DNA from: CAWHYG01 sp963833505
Lineage (GTDB): Bacteria; Eisenbacteria; RBG-16-71-46; CAIMUX01
Length of the DNA: 64,000 nt
NCBI GenBank assembly: GCA_963833505.1
Contig: CAWHYG010000007.1
Span: 1,240,001-1,304,000, forward strand
Direction of reading: 5' to 3'
This document shows, one piece after another, positions 54,101 to 61,252 of this stretch. The number at the start of each line of letters is the position of its first letter. The stretch's first letter is position 1. A model generated the notes under the pieces. It was given only the letters and a program-made list of their open reading frames with translations. It ran no database searches and was not told the DNA's origin. The position numbers and the translations under genes were made by a program.

Positions 54101-54303
54101 TCACACTGCTTGTTCTTGAACGGGTCGTGGGCGTTCGGAGCCTTGACCTGGCTCTGCATGTCCTGGTGGCAGTCCAGGCACGACTTCGACTTGAATCGGT
54201 CCGCGGCCCGTCCGGCGGCGGGCAGGGCCAAAGCGGCCAGGACGAGCGCCAGGACAAGTCCGCGGCGGAAGGCCGCTCCAGGCGACGGGCTGCTGGATTT
54301 CAC
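51175..54303 (-). CDS. Giant 42-haem c-type cytochrome
   Basis: A 1042-residue exported protein. The signal peptide is residues 1-33 (GLVLALVLAALALPAAGRAA). I count 42 CXXCH haem sites, from CLDCH at about residue 42 to CIQCH near the end. That is about one per 25 residues with no haem-free domain. Units repeat as doubled-CXXCH pairs with linker patterns such as CxxCHxPHG followed by a Leu/Lys stretch and HxP. No membrane anchor or lipobox is seen. GTG at 54303 follows AAGGAG and overlaps the upstream stop as GTGA. It is the last gene of the barrel-lipoprotein-foldase operon, suggesting an extracellular electron-transfer wire or store. Confidence 0.95.
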   Translation of the reverse strand: MKSSSPSPGAAFRRGLVLALVLAALALPAAGRAADRFKSKSCLDCHQDMQSQVKAPNAHDPFKNKQCESCHNPHGILDKLTLKASGADLCLPCHQDVANSLKAPFVHTALKDRICTNCHNPHGTGQKAMLSAAGDAACFACHDRAPFQQANVHAPLAKEGCGACHTPHGSDHAGLLIKDARELCLSCHGGGEALRQSHAGVDVSRANCAECHDPHSSAQPKLLRASIHAPVAEKQCDACHAVDAQGKITVSANASSVCETCHSDVRSAKHAVTHPGFENGACTDCHAAHGSPYPPLLLKREADLCAGCHENAAPEVKHSHPPVAEGQCSKCHDAHGSDQAALLKQPEAALCVSCHADLAPEKHASQTTHAPYVKQPCTTCHAAHGSPEVAMLKQPPGALCESCHLNIKQLATSLHPHQVVVQGDCLSCHAPHFADQPKLLKQEPGALCLTCHAELASKPGEAGVHKPVAEKSCLDCHTPHGGDQPSLLTAAPEKICLTCHSDVVDPKSQAFLHAPAEQGACTQCHNPHRSEQKSLLAAPSPALCLQCHKSVTETTGAGSVHSPGQDDCLVCHRPHGGADARYLRAPVPDLCFQCHDEADQAFRTGHLNLDPKKMNCLGCHEGHQSKAANLLHGNDHPPFADKNCSACHGADGSPPASGDVCLTCHDTIAAEKTKKDVHPPFGSGTCTACHNPHTAAGPHLFAGKVDQTCETCHAQNTLYPVPELAHTPVREGRCDDCHSGHSSDQAALLKKPAGQLCLDCHVDIGRLIQENSAHAPVAQGKCGACHDAHGTKNPQMLKTPVPALCTGCHDTRTPALAAKHQGVSVQDANCLSCHDPHSTVKAALAGGSVHPPYAQGQCGKCHKPGSTALRDKEGDLCLSCHQALQQDVAQGPVHTPLKGDKPCTPCHRPHASSSKTLLIKDEEDLCGTCHADKAKELAGAAYSHPAKEKGVCLVCHDPHTGTPPTVSGGITQEVCVRCHDFAKHVNHPMGPGVIDPRTKSQLGCLSCHQAHGSGFKYFLRADPGKDLCIQCHTEKVHPGQGK

Positions 54304-55997
54304 TTCTGATCTCCTTCGGGAGCGTTGGCTTTCCAGGTTTCGATGCGAGCCTTGACCAGGGCCGCAGCGCCGTTCGCGTTCCTGATCCGGGTGGCCGCCC
54401 GAAGCCGGGCCAGGCCGTCTTCCACTGCGTGGTGGATCCGTTCGCCCTTCATCGCCTTCAAGACCCCATCGCGGCACTGGTCCAGAGGCTGCGTTCGGGG
54501 CGGATCCACGGCCGAAACCTGCGCGACCGCCCACCCCTTCTCCAGGCCCATCGGCCCGATGACGGAGCCCACGGTCAGGGTCTTGTCGGTCACCCCGATC
54601 GAGGCGAGGTCGGTCCAATCAGCCGGAAACGGGGCCGGCTCATCGGAGACCTCGGGGGTGCGGTCCCGGAGCCACTGGAACTCCGCGCCCTCCTTCAGTT
54701 GGCGGCAGAAGCCTTCCGCCGCTTTCTGGTCGGTCAGAAGGACGCCCCGCAGCTTGACCCGATCCGGCGTGGAAAACTCCGTGGGATGCGTTTGCCAGTA
54801 GGCGCGCACCTCGGTGCTGTCGGGATGGAACTCGATGTTCAGGATGTTCTCCAGCACCTTTTCCCGGATGAGCCGCCTCTCTTCCCTCCGCCCGTGCTCG
54901 ACGACCTCGGGCCGGCGGTCGAACCCCCGGCGGCGCGCCTCGTAGCTCAGAACGGATTCGGTGAGAAGATCGTCGAACGCCCGATCCCGGATGTTGGCGG
55001 CATCGGCGCGTCCGGAAATGCCGTGATAGGACTGGAAGCGCAGGTTCCTGGTGAAAGTCCGCACGGTCATCGGCCCGCTGGGCAAAGCCGCCAGGATGGA
55101 ATTGCTCGTCTCCAGGGCCTTTTCCACCGCCGGATCGGTCGATCCGTAGTCCAGCCGGCGCAAAAGCGATTCGTTGACCGTGATCTGATACTTCCGTTTG
55201 AGCTCGACCACGAACTGCCCGACCGCCTGCTGGCGCCTCTTCTGCACCTGGGAATCGAGCAGCCCCTTGGCCATGACCGGAGACTTGAGCGTGTCGGTGC
55301 GCTCTTCGAGCAGCGTGATGAGATGCCACCCGAATTTCGTCCGGACGGGTCCCGCGATCTCATGGGGCCGAAGAGGCCGGGCGGCCGTTTCGAACTCGTT
55401 CACGTAGACGCCCGGGGAAGCCCAGCCGAGATCGCCTCCCTGAGCCGCGGTGTCGTCCGTGGAGTGCCTCTTGGCCAGCTGCGCGAACGGCACTCCGTGG
55501 GAAAGGCTGTCCCGGAGAGCCCGGGCTTCATCCTCCGTCTTGACCAGGATGTGGGCGTACCGGCGGAGCGTGTTGGTCCGTCCCAGCAGGCTGTCGACGC
55601 TGGCCGGTTTCGAGCCCGGAGGCGGGGCCGTGACGGAGTCCAACAGGGCCTTGACCGCCAGAACCCGGATGAAGTCGCGGACCTGGCTCTTGATCATGGG
55701 ATCCTGGTCGGCGTTCATCCGATAGCCCTCCTGTTCCAGGAGGCGGTTCTCGATCAGCCGCTTGAGCACGCCCTCCGGCTCGAGGGTCGGGGCGCCGGCC
55801 CGGCCCTTCCCGGCGGCATAAGTCTCGGCCAGGGCGGCGTCCAAGTCCGCGACGGTCAAGGTGTCTCCGCCCACGAACGCCAGCGGGCGGGACTGGACCG
55901 GCGGGGCGGCGGCCTCCGCCGCTCGCGACGGAGCGGGCAGAAGAGCGGCCGGAACCAGGAGCAGCGGAAGCAGACGCAGCGGGAAGTGATGGCTCAT
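54300..55997 (-). CDS. SurA-like exported peptidyl-prolyl isomerase
   Basis: A 565-residue periplasmic foldase. The signal peptide (FPLRLLPLLLVPAALLPAPSRAA) is followed by a SurA-type N-terminal helical domain (LDAALAETYAAGKG, LKRLIENRLLEQEGYRMN). A parvulin domain comes next (RRYAHILVKTEDEAR, QGGDLGWASPGVYVNEFETAA, KFGWHLITLLEERTD). A second, degenerate isomerase-like region lies at about 330-520. ATG at 55997 overlaps the preceding stop as ATGA, and its own stop overlaps the 42-haem cytochrome start. It probably folds the cytochrome or the outer-membrane barrel encoded in the same operon. Confidence 0.9.
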   Translation of the reverse strand: MSHHFPLRLLPLLLVPAALLPAPSRAAEAAAPPVQSRPLAFVGGDTLTVADLDAALAETYAAGKGRAGAPTLEPEGVLKRLIENRLLEQEGYRMNADQDPMIKSQVRDFIRVLAVKALLDSVTAPPPGSKPASVDSLLGRTNTLRRYAHILVKTEDEARALRDSLSHGVPFAQLAKRHSTDDTAAQGGDLGWASPGVYVNEFETAARPLRPHEIAGPVRTKFGWHLITLLEERTDTLKSPVMAKGLLDSQVQKRRQQAVGQFVVELKRKYQITVNESLLRRLDYGSTDPAVEKALETSNSILAALPSGPMTVRTFTRNLRFQSYHGISGRADAANIRDRAFDDLLTESVLSYEARRRGFDRRPEVVEHGRREERRLIREKVLENILNIEFHPDSTEVRAYWQTHPTEFSTPDRVKLRGVLLTDQKAAEGFCRQLKEGAEFQWLRDRTPEVSDEPAPFPADWTDLASIGVTDKTLTVGSVIGPMGLEKGWAVAQVSAVDPPRTQPLDQCRDGVLKAMKGERIHHAVEDGLARLRAATRIRNANGAAALVKARIETWKANAPEGDQK

Positions 55998-57148
55998 GGC
56001 CGGGACCCTGTCCTTTTCTGGCTGAGCGCGAGGACCAGCCGGTCGACGGTCGGACTGATTCGACTCTCCAGGGATGGATTGCGCACCATCCCGAAAAGCC
56101 CGTGCGATACGGGGACTTCCATATATTCCGTGTCCGCGAAGAGCAGCTCCCCGCTGTCTCCGTTGATCAATCGAAGCGAGAGGGCCGCCGGCGGAATTCG
56201 GGGCTGGGCGCTCTCCGCCGTAGGCCCGGATTCCACGGGCGCCGTCTGGATCCTGGCCGGCTTCTCGTAGTTGATCACGCCCCCGACGAGCACCGTGCAC
56301 GGCCCGCGGACCTTGCTCAGCTCCGGGCGGACCCGCCGGTCGAATCCATCCGGATCGAGGCCCGCGGCGCTCAACCGGGCGAAAGTGACCCCGGGATCCT
56401 CCACCGACCAGTGGGCGCCCAGTAGGGAGCGAAGCAGACAGTGCGTGACGACCCGGGTGGTGGCGGCGTCGATGCCATCCCGCCGGACCGGGAGGAGATA
56501 CAGCGGAGTCCCGGCGGACGGCGGCGCGGACTCCTCTGGCTGACGGCAGAAGCGCTGGAACCCCGGCTCGATCGCCTTGAGGCACGCCGCGACGCCGGGG
56601 TTCTGATCCAAGGAGAACGCCGCCGGATAGGGATCCTCCTCGACACCGGCCCAGGTCAGCTCGCCCGTGTCGGTCCGGACCATCCGCGCCGTCAGAAGGA
56701 GCCGGTCCGAATAAAGGGAGAGATTGACGATGAGGATGCGGCCCGCCTTCAACGAAGCGGAAACCGCGGAGAGAAACTCCAGGCTGATGACGGTGTCGTT
56801 CCTCACCTGCCAGGCGTACAGCAGGGGCTCGATCGTTCCGCGAGGGACGGACGGCCGGCCGGACCGCCCGAGATCGGCGCACAAACGGTCCCACGCGCCT
56901 TGGTGCACGGAGTCGGCGTCGAAAGAGGGCCGCCCAGGCGCCTCGTAGGTCAGGAAGAGCAGAACGGCGAGCGGCATCTGGTCCGCCGAGAGCGTCGAAT
57001 CGCGCTGGGCCGTCGCCGGGATAACGCGGTCGACCCCGGCTGCGGACGCATTCCTGTCCTCCCCGGCCGTGAACGCCAGCGCCGGACCGGCCGCCACCAG
57101 AGCGAGGAACAAGGCCAGAGCGGGCCAGGATGGGAGCCGCGCGCTCAA
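55994..57148 (-). CDS. Exported protein of unknown family in the cytochrome operon
   Basis: A 384-residue protein with a signal peptide (PALALFLALVAAGPALA). Its body alternates beta-strand and helical patterns and includes VLLFLTYEAPGRPSFDADS, LLTARMVRTDTGELTW and CLLRSLLGAHWSV. A late pattern LVGGVINYEKPARIQ, followed by LSLRLINGDSGELLFADTEYMEV, is reminiscent of the variable C-terminal part of CsgG/GNA1162-like lipoproteins, but identity is not claimed. TTG at 57148 overlaps the upstream stop as TTGA and has GGAGG seven bases before it. Its place between a lipoprotein and a foldase in the electron-transfer operon suggests an envelope assembly role. Confidence 0.8.
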   Translation of the reverse strand: MSARLPSWPALALFLALVAAGPALAFTAGEDRNASAAGVDRVIPATAQRDSTLSADQMPLAVLLFLTYEAPGRPSFDADSVHQGAWDRLCADLGRSGRPSVPRGTIEPLLYAWQVRNDTVISLEFLSAVSASLKAGRILIVNLSLYSDRLLLTARMVRTDTGELTWAGVEEDPYPAAFSLDQNPGVAACLKAIEPGFQRFCRQPEESAPPSAGTPLYLLPVRRDGIDAATTRVVTHCLLRSLLGAHWSVEDPGVTFARLSAAGLDPDGFDRRVRPELSKVRGPCTVLVGGVINYEKPARIQTAPVESGPTAESAQPRIPPAALSLRLINGDSGELLFADTEYMEVPVSHGLFGMVRNPSLESRISPTVDRLVLALSQKRTGSRP

Positions 57149-57759
57149 AACAGGCCCTCCAACGCCTTCCGGACGGCCTTGCGGGAAACGTCGTACAGGC
57201 TGGGGGGCTCGCCGCCGAACAGCTTGACCCGGAGCGAGCTGCCTCCGACATGCACCTGGGAACGCCAGATCACCTTGCCGGTTTCCGTCTCGGCCATCGA
57301 GAACGATCCCGTGACGAAGTAGTACTGCTGGCGGGACTGGTTGGCCTGGCCGTACTCCTCCACCGTTCCCTGGAAGACCGCTTCAACCGAGAGGGCCTTG
57401 CCCAGGGCCACGATCTGCTCGGGCGTGGGATTCGTGGCGCCTCCAATGTGCAGATCCCGCATCGCGCCGGCGGTCTCTTCGGGATCGACCAGGACCAGGG
57501 ATCCGTGTTTCAGCACCTCCATCATGAAGATGGACTGGATCCGCTCATCGGCAAAACTGTCGGAGGTGAGATTCCCGAAGGGGAGAATCGCGCATTTCTT
57601 GATGTGGCTGAAGTCCACCGCCGTGTCCAGGTAGCTGGTGGCGACGCTCGCGCAGCCGCCGGCGGCCGCGACCAGCGCCAGCATGAGCACGAGGCCGCAC
57701 GACCCGGCCCACGCTCCGGTCCGCTTCTCCGTCATCTTCCGCTCTACCCCCGGTTCCAC
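57145..57759 (-). CDS. GNA1162/CsgG-like outer-membrane lipoprotein
   Basis: A 204-residue lipoprotein with a lipobox AAAGGC (cysteine at residue 36). The body has the pattern IKKCAILPFGNLTSDSFADERIQSIFMMEVLKHGSLVLVDPEETA, and then IVALGKALSVEAVFQGTVEEYG and GKVIWRSQVHVGG. These match the CsgG/GNA1162-type fold of lipoproteins that support outer-membrane export or assembly. GTG at 57759 has AAGGGAG at good spacing; ATG at 57735 is an alternative. The stop overlaps the next gene as TTGA. It lies between the barrel gene and the foldase gene. Confidence 0.82.
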   Translation of the reverse strand: MEPGVERKMTEKRTGAWAGSCGLVLMLALVAAAGGCASVATSYLDTAVDFSHIKKCAILPFGNLTSDSFADERIQSIFMMEVLKHGSLVLVDPEETAGAMRDLHIGGATNPTPEQIVALGKALSVEAVFQGTVEEYGQANQSRQQYYFVTGSFSMAETETGKVIWRSQVHVGGSSLRVKLFGGEPPSLYDVSRKAVRKALEGLF

Positions 57760-57772
57760 CGCTCGACTCCCT

Positions 57773-60001
57773 TCAGAACCGCCAGTTTCCCCTCAGGTCC
57801 ACGTTGACCGGCGAATTCCGCTGGCCGGCCGTGGTGAAAACCGTCGACTCGACCCCGCCGTTGAAGGAAAGGCTCGGACGGGCCGCCCAGGTGAACTGCG
57901 CGCCGACGCCTTTCTGGGTGTCCGCCGTCCCGGTATCGCGGTAGACGTTGACGTTCAGGTCCACTTTCACACTACCGCCGGTCAGCGCGGTCCAGTCCGC
58001 CGTCTGGCGGCCGGTCCAATCGCTCCTGTCTCTCAACTCGTACCGATCCTCGCTGGAGAGCGAGATCCTGGGGACCGGGTTCCAGGTCAGGTTCAGGTTC
58101 GTGTCGTCGAAGCGGGAGAACCCGGAGCCCGCCTCGGTCGAGACCCATCGATCGCTCCATTCCAGGTCGACGGTGAGCGACGGCACGGGATCGCCGATCG
58201 CGGTCGTCGTCACGGCGAAGGACGTCGAGGATTGATTTAGCGCCCGGTCGGCCAACCAGCCGACGCTCGCGCGTTCCTGGAGCTGCAGGGCGGGCGCCGC
58301 CGGCCAGGCCGCGCCCAGCGACAGGTCGTTCGACGTCTTCTTCATCCCGTTGCCGGCCTCGTAGTCTCGGGACCACGACAGGTCGCTGGTCAATGTCGAG
58401 CTCTTCCCCCGCTGCAGCGTGACCGACTGGTTGTTGTCGACGATCCGGCCGGCCAGCTCGCCGGCCATGTTCCGGAACTCGCCGCGACCGGACAAAGACC
58501 AGAGGTTCCGGCTCCAACCCGCGGAGACGCCGTGGTCCACGTCGTTCAGCGTTTCATTCTGCCCGCTGAGGGACCGGTGGTCGAGATTGAAATCATAGCC
58601 CACGTGGACGGACGGAATGAGCTGATAGCCCACCGAGGCCGAGACCCGCTGGTCCTGCGTGCTGGAGCGGTCCACGGCCGAGGTCTCCGCCTGTTCCGTG
58701 TCGACCTCGAATTCCGTCACGTACAGGTCGGGAACGGTCGGCCCCAGCTTCACGTCGACGATCTTGAAGAAGCGCGACGAGATCCGGGACGCCAGCGTCA
58801 CCGTCCAGCCCTGCAGGCCCGTCCCCCATTCCTGATACACCGCCCGGAAACCGGCGGAAGGGACCTCGGTCCAGAGGCGTCCCTGGGGATCGTTGCTGTA
58901 GAACACCCTGAAGCCGAAGAACGCCGAGGTGAGCAAGGTCCGGTCGACGTACAGCGTGGCCGAGACCAGGTCCACCGCCTCGCCGAAGTCATATTGGATG
59001 TTCCGGTAGTCCCCTCCGAACTCATGAACCACCGGCGCGGAGTCGCCCAGGTCGATTTCGGTGGCGACGAGACGGTTGCGATCGTACAAGGCCGGCACCG
59101 GGATGACGTCCCCTTCCAGCGGATCGGCCTGCTCCGGGGTGTCGTCGAGACGGTAACCGCCGCTGACCGGAAGGCGCAGCCGGGCACCCGCCGCGTTGGT
59201 CTCCTGCTTGTCGGTCTCGTTGAAGAAGTTGGAATCGAGCTTGAGATCGGCCGATCCGCGTCCGCCCGCGAACCGGGTGTTGCTGAGAAAGGTCACGCCG
59301 TTCGTGATCTGGGTCGTGCGCTGCTCCAGGGTCAGGTTCCGATCGGCCAGCCCCGAGAAACGGTAGCTGAGCTCTCCGAGCCGGGGAAGCCGGGTGCGCG
59401 CATCGATCGAGCTGTCGAGCTCCTGGGTTCGCGAATCGGGTCCGGAGAGGTTCTGCTGCCGGGCCGTGGTGAAAAGGCCCTGGCCGTTCAGTCGAACGAA
59501 TCCCGGGTTCAGGTTCATCGTGGCGCCGATCTCGTCCCGGTTCAGGTGCAGCGACTGGGCGCTGTTGCCCGAGCTGGCCTGATCGAAACCGTCGCCGTAG
59601 AGGCTGAATCTCCCTTGTCGGACGCCCAGGTCCAGGGCAAGCCCCCCTTGCGCGGTCCGCTGGTTCAGATCGGTATTCGTGGCGCCGACGTTTCCGGAAT
59701 AGAACTGCTGCTGCCAGCCGCCGTCCAGTCGCAGCACGAGGGACGGCAAAAGCCCGATGGACTGGTCCGCGCTTGTCTGGGTCTGTCGGGTCGTCTCGTG
59801 GTACGCCTCGGGCCCCGCCTGGCCTTCCTGGACGGAGTTCCACACCTTCGCTCCTCCGTCCAAGGCGAAACATGTGTTCAAACCAACCGGAGAAAGCAGT
59901 GAAAGCAGGAGAACGGCCGCCAGCGCGGGCGCTCGACTCCGGCGTTCCCTGCTCCGGAGTTGTTCAAGCGCTTTGGACTGAATGCGTGGCCCCAAACCCA
60001 C
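57773..60001 (-). CDS. Large outer-membrane beta-barrel of the cytochrome operon
   Basis: About 742 residues. A signal peptide (ALAAVLLLSLLSPVGLNTCFA) ends near residue 43. The rest is dominated by alternating amphipathic strands typical of a porin of 20 or more strands, such as GRFSLYGDGFDQASSG, LSYRFSGLADRNLTLEQRT, VGYDFNLDHRSLSGQ and LNVNVYRDTG. It ends with aromatic-terminal WRF, the usual signal for barrel insertion. A discoidin-like domain (IQYDFGEAVDLVSATLYVD to FFKIVDVKLGPT) lies in the middle. In known porin-cytochrome conduits a barrel holds multihaem cytochromes in the membrane; that role is inferred. The start is uncertain: GTG 60001 or TTG 59995 fit a GAGG site, although the frame is open to 60259. 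Confidence 0.82.
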   Translation of the reverse strand: MGLGPRIQSKALEQLRSRERRSRAPALAAVLLLSLLSPVGLNTCFALDGGAKVWNSVQEGQAGPEAYHETTRQTQTSADQSIGLLPSLVLRLDGGWQQQFYSGNVGATNTDLNQRTAQGGLALDLGVRQGRFSLYGDGFDQASSGNSAQSLHLNRDEIGATMNLNPGFVRLNGQGLFTTARQQNLSGPDSRTQELDSSIDARTRLPRLGELSYRFSGLADRNLTLEQRTTQITNGVTFLSNTRFAGGRGSADLKLDSNFFNETDKQETNAAGARLRLPVSGGYRLDDTPEQADPLEGDVIPVPALYDRNRLVATEIDLGDSAPVVHEFGGDYRNIQYDFGEAVDLVSATLYVDRTLLTSAFFGFRVFYSNDPQGRLWTEVPSAGFRAVYQEWGTGLQGWTVTLASRISSRFFKIVDVKLGPTVPDLYVTEFEVDTEQAETSAVDRSSTQDQRVSASVGYQLIPSVHVGYDFNLDHRSLSGQNETLNDVDHGVSAGWSRNLWSLSGRGEFRNMAGELAGRIVDNNQSVTLQRGKSSTLTSDLSWSRDYEAGNGMKKTSNDLSLGAAWPAAPALQLQERASVGWLADRALNQSSTSFAVTTTAIGDPVPSLTVDLEWSDRWVSTEAGSGFSRFDDTNLNLTWNPVPRISLSSEDRYELRDRSDWTGRQTADWTALTGGSVKVDLNVNVYRDTGTADTQKGVGAQFTWAARPSLSFNGGVESTVFTTAGQRNSPVNVDLRGNWRF

Positions 60002-60590
60002 CCACCTCGAATTAGAGCCGCCCAACCACGAACGCCGCTGCGCGGGCCTGGCCGGATCATAGCTGAAACGTGAACACTTCGTCCTCCGAATATCAGAAAA
60101 ACTGTCTGCACCGTGCCGCGATGAATGCCTGAGGTCGAGACCCTGACCGGCCATCCGCGCCCGCGTTTCCGATCTTCCTTCACCTCGCGCCAACGATCCG
60201 GAGGACGCTCGAAATTGCGGGAAAGCACATGGGTTCGGGACTTTCGGCACCACGAGCATTGTATTGATAAAGGATCCTACTCGCTACGCCGCAATATCCA
60301 TGATCGCCCGTCGCGAGGCACCGGAGATGCCCGGACGGCACGGGCGCGCGTAGCCCGCAGAGACAGGTTCATGAATGATGCGGGCCGGGTTTGACAGGAA
60401 CCGTAGATCGAAGAAGGCGCATCGACGCGCCGAGAGCGGCAACAGGCAGCTCCCGATTTGGCGGGATCACGGATGGTGGCGGCGGCGCGGGCCGGCGATC
60501 CGTGACGTGGACCGCCGGTCATAAGGCGTCGATCGATGGATTGTCGGGCAGTGAACCGCCGGTCGAGGGACCGCCGGCGCATCCCCTCGA
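60002..60590. other. Intergenic region upstream of the barrel gene
   Basis: This spacer lies between cheW and the barrel gene and holds the second MITE-like copy. A leftward -10 TACAAT (60258-60263) follows the element by about 20 bases, but no matching -35 was found. The rest shows nothing recognisable. Confidence 0.4.
60284..60389 (-). mobile_element. MITE-like element, shortened copy 2
   Basis: On the minus strand the left end CCCGGCCCGCATCATTCATGA (60389-60369) and the decayed right end (60303-60284) match the ends of the element at 19287-19472. A 32-base internal block (60301-60332) is identical to 19424-19455. About 80 internal bases are missing relative to copy 1. It lies just before the barrel gene of the cytochrome operon, in the same orientation relative to that gene as copy 1 is to nadE. 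Confidence 0.6.
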
Positions 60591-61178
60591 TTACGCGGCC
60601 GAGGTTCCGGCTTCTGTTTCCAACGGCCTGGTCGCGTCCGTCGCCGGCCCGCCGAGGTTGAATCCGGCGATACCGGCAAGATCTTCGCCCGACAAGGTCA
60701 GATCGATGTCCAGCAGCAGCCGCACCCGTCCCTCGGATTTTCCGATCCCCAGAATGTAATCGGTGCGGACGCCCGGACCGAACGCCGGCGCATCCTCGAC
60801 CTCGTCCCCGGAGATATCCAGCACCTCGGACACCTGGTCGACCACGATCCCGGTCTGCATGCGGTTGGCCTCGACCACGATGACGCAGGTCTCGGAAGTC
60901 CGTTCGGCCGGAGGCATGGAGAACTTGGCCCGGAGATCGACGATGGGAATGACCTTGCCCCGGAGGTTGATGACCCCGCGGACCGACTCCGGCGTGCGCG
61001 GAACCGGCGTGATGTCCATCATCCCGATGATTTCCTGGACCTTGAGGATCTCGAGGCCATACTCCTCGCCGCCGAGGAAGAAGGTCAGGAACTTGCCTCC
61101 GCGCTCCTGCCCCACCGGATTCACGGCCGGTGCGTGACCGGCGCCTCGGATCTCCTCCGCGCTCGCGTGGGTGTTCAT
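60591..61178 (-). CDS. cheW: CheW chemotaxis coupling protein
   Basis: A 195-residue CheW that links chemoreceptors to the CheA kinase. The conserved core has FFLGGEEYGLEILKVQEIIG, VINLRGKVIPIVDLRAKF and ILGIGKSEGRVRLLLDIDLTLSG. A low-complexity tail of about 25 residues follows. ATG at 61178 has AAAGGA eight bases upstream and fits the family N-terminus. The receptor gene lies immediately upstream on the same strand, 75 bases away. No cheA or cheY is in this window. Confidence 0.95.
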   Translation of the reverse strand: MNTHASAEEIRGAGHAPAVNPVGQERGGKFLTFFLGGEEYGLEILKVQEIIGMMDITPVPRTPESVRGVINLRGKVIPIVDLRAKFSMPPAERTSETCVIVVEANRMQTGIVVDQVSEVLDISGDEVEDAPAFGPGVRTDYILGIGKSEGRVRLLLDIDLTLSGEDLAGIAGFNLGGPATDATRPLETEAGTSAA

Positions 61179-61252
61179 GACAGCGTCCTTTCCCGTGCAA
61201 TGGCGTGCGGTGCGGAGCGACCGGCGGAAGGGCCGGCCGGTCCCGGCCGGAC

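Noticed and set aside
51037..54309. A 1090-codon rightward open frame covering the cytochrome gene
   Set aside because: It is the antisense of repeated Cys/His/Pro-rich codons in GC-rich DNA, lacks any domain or ribosome site, and the opposite frame has 42 CXXCH motifs.
54300..57251. A single 983-codon leftward frame starting at 57251
   Set aside because: Its first 418 codons overlap the supported exported-protein gene in another frame and show no conservation. The true start is ATG 55997 at the signal peptide.
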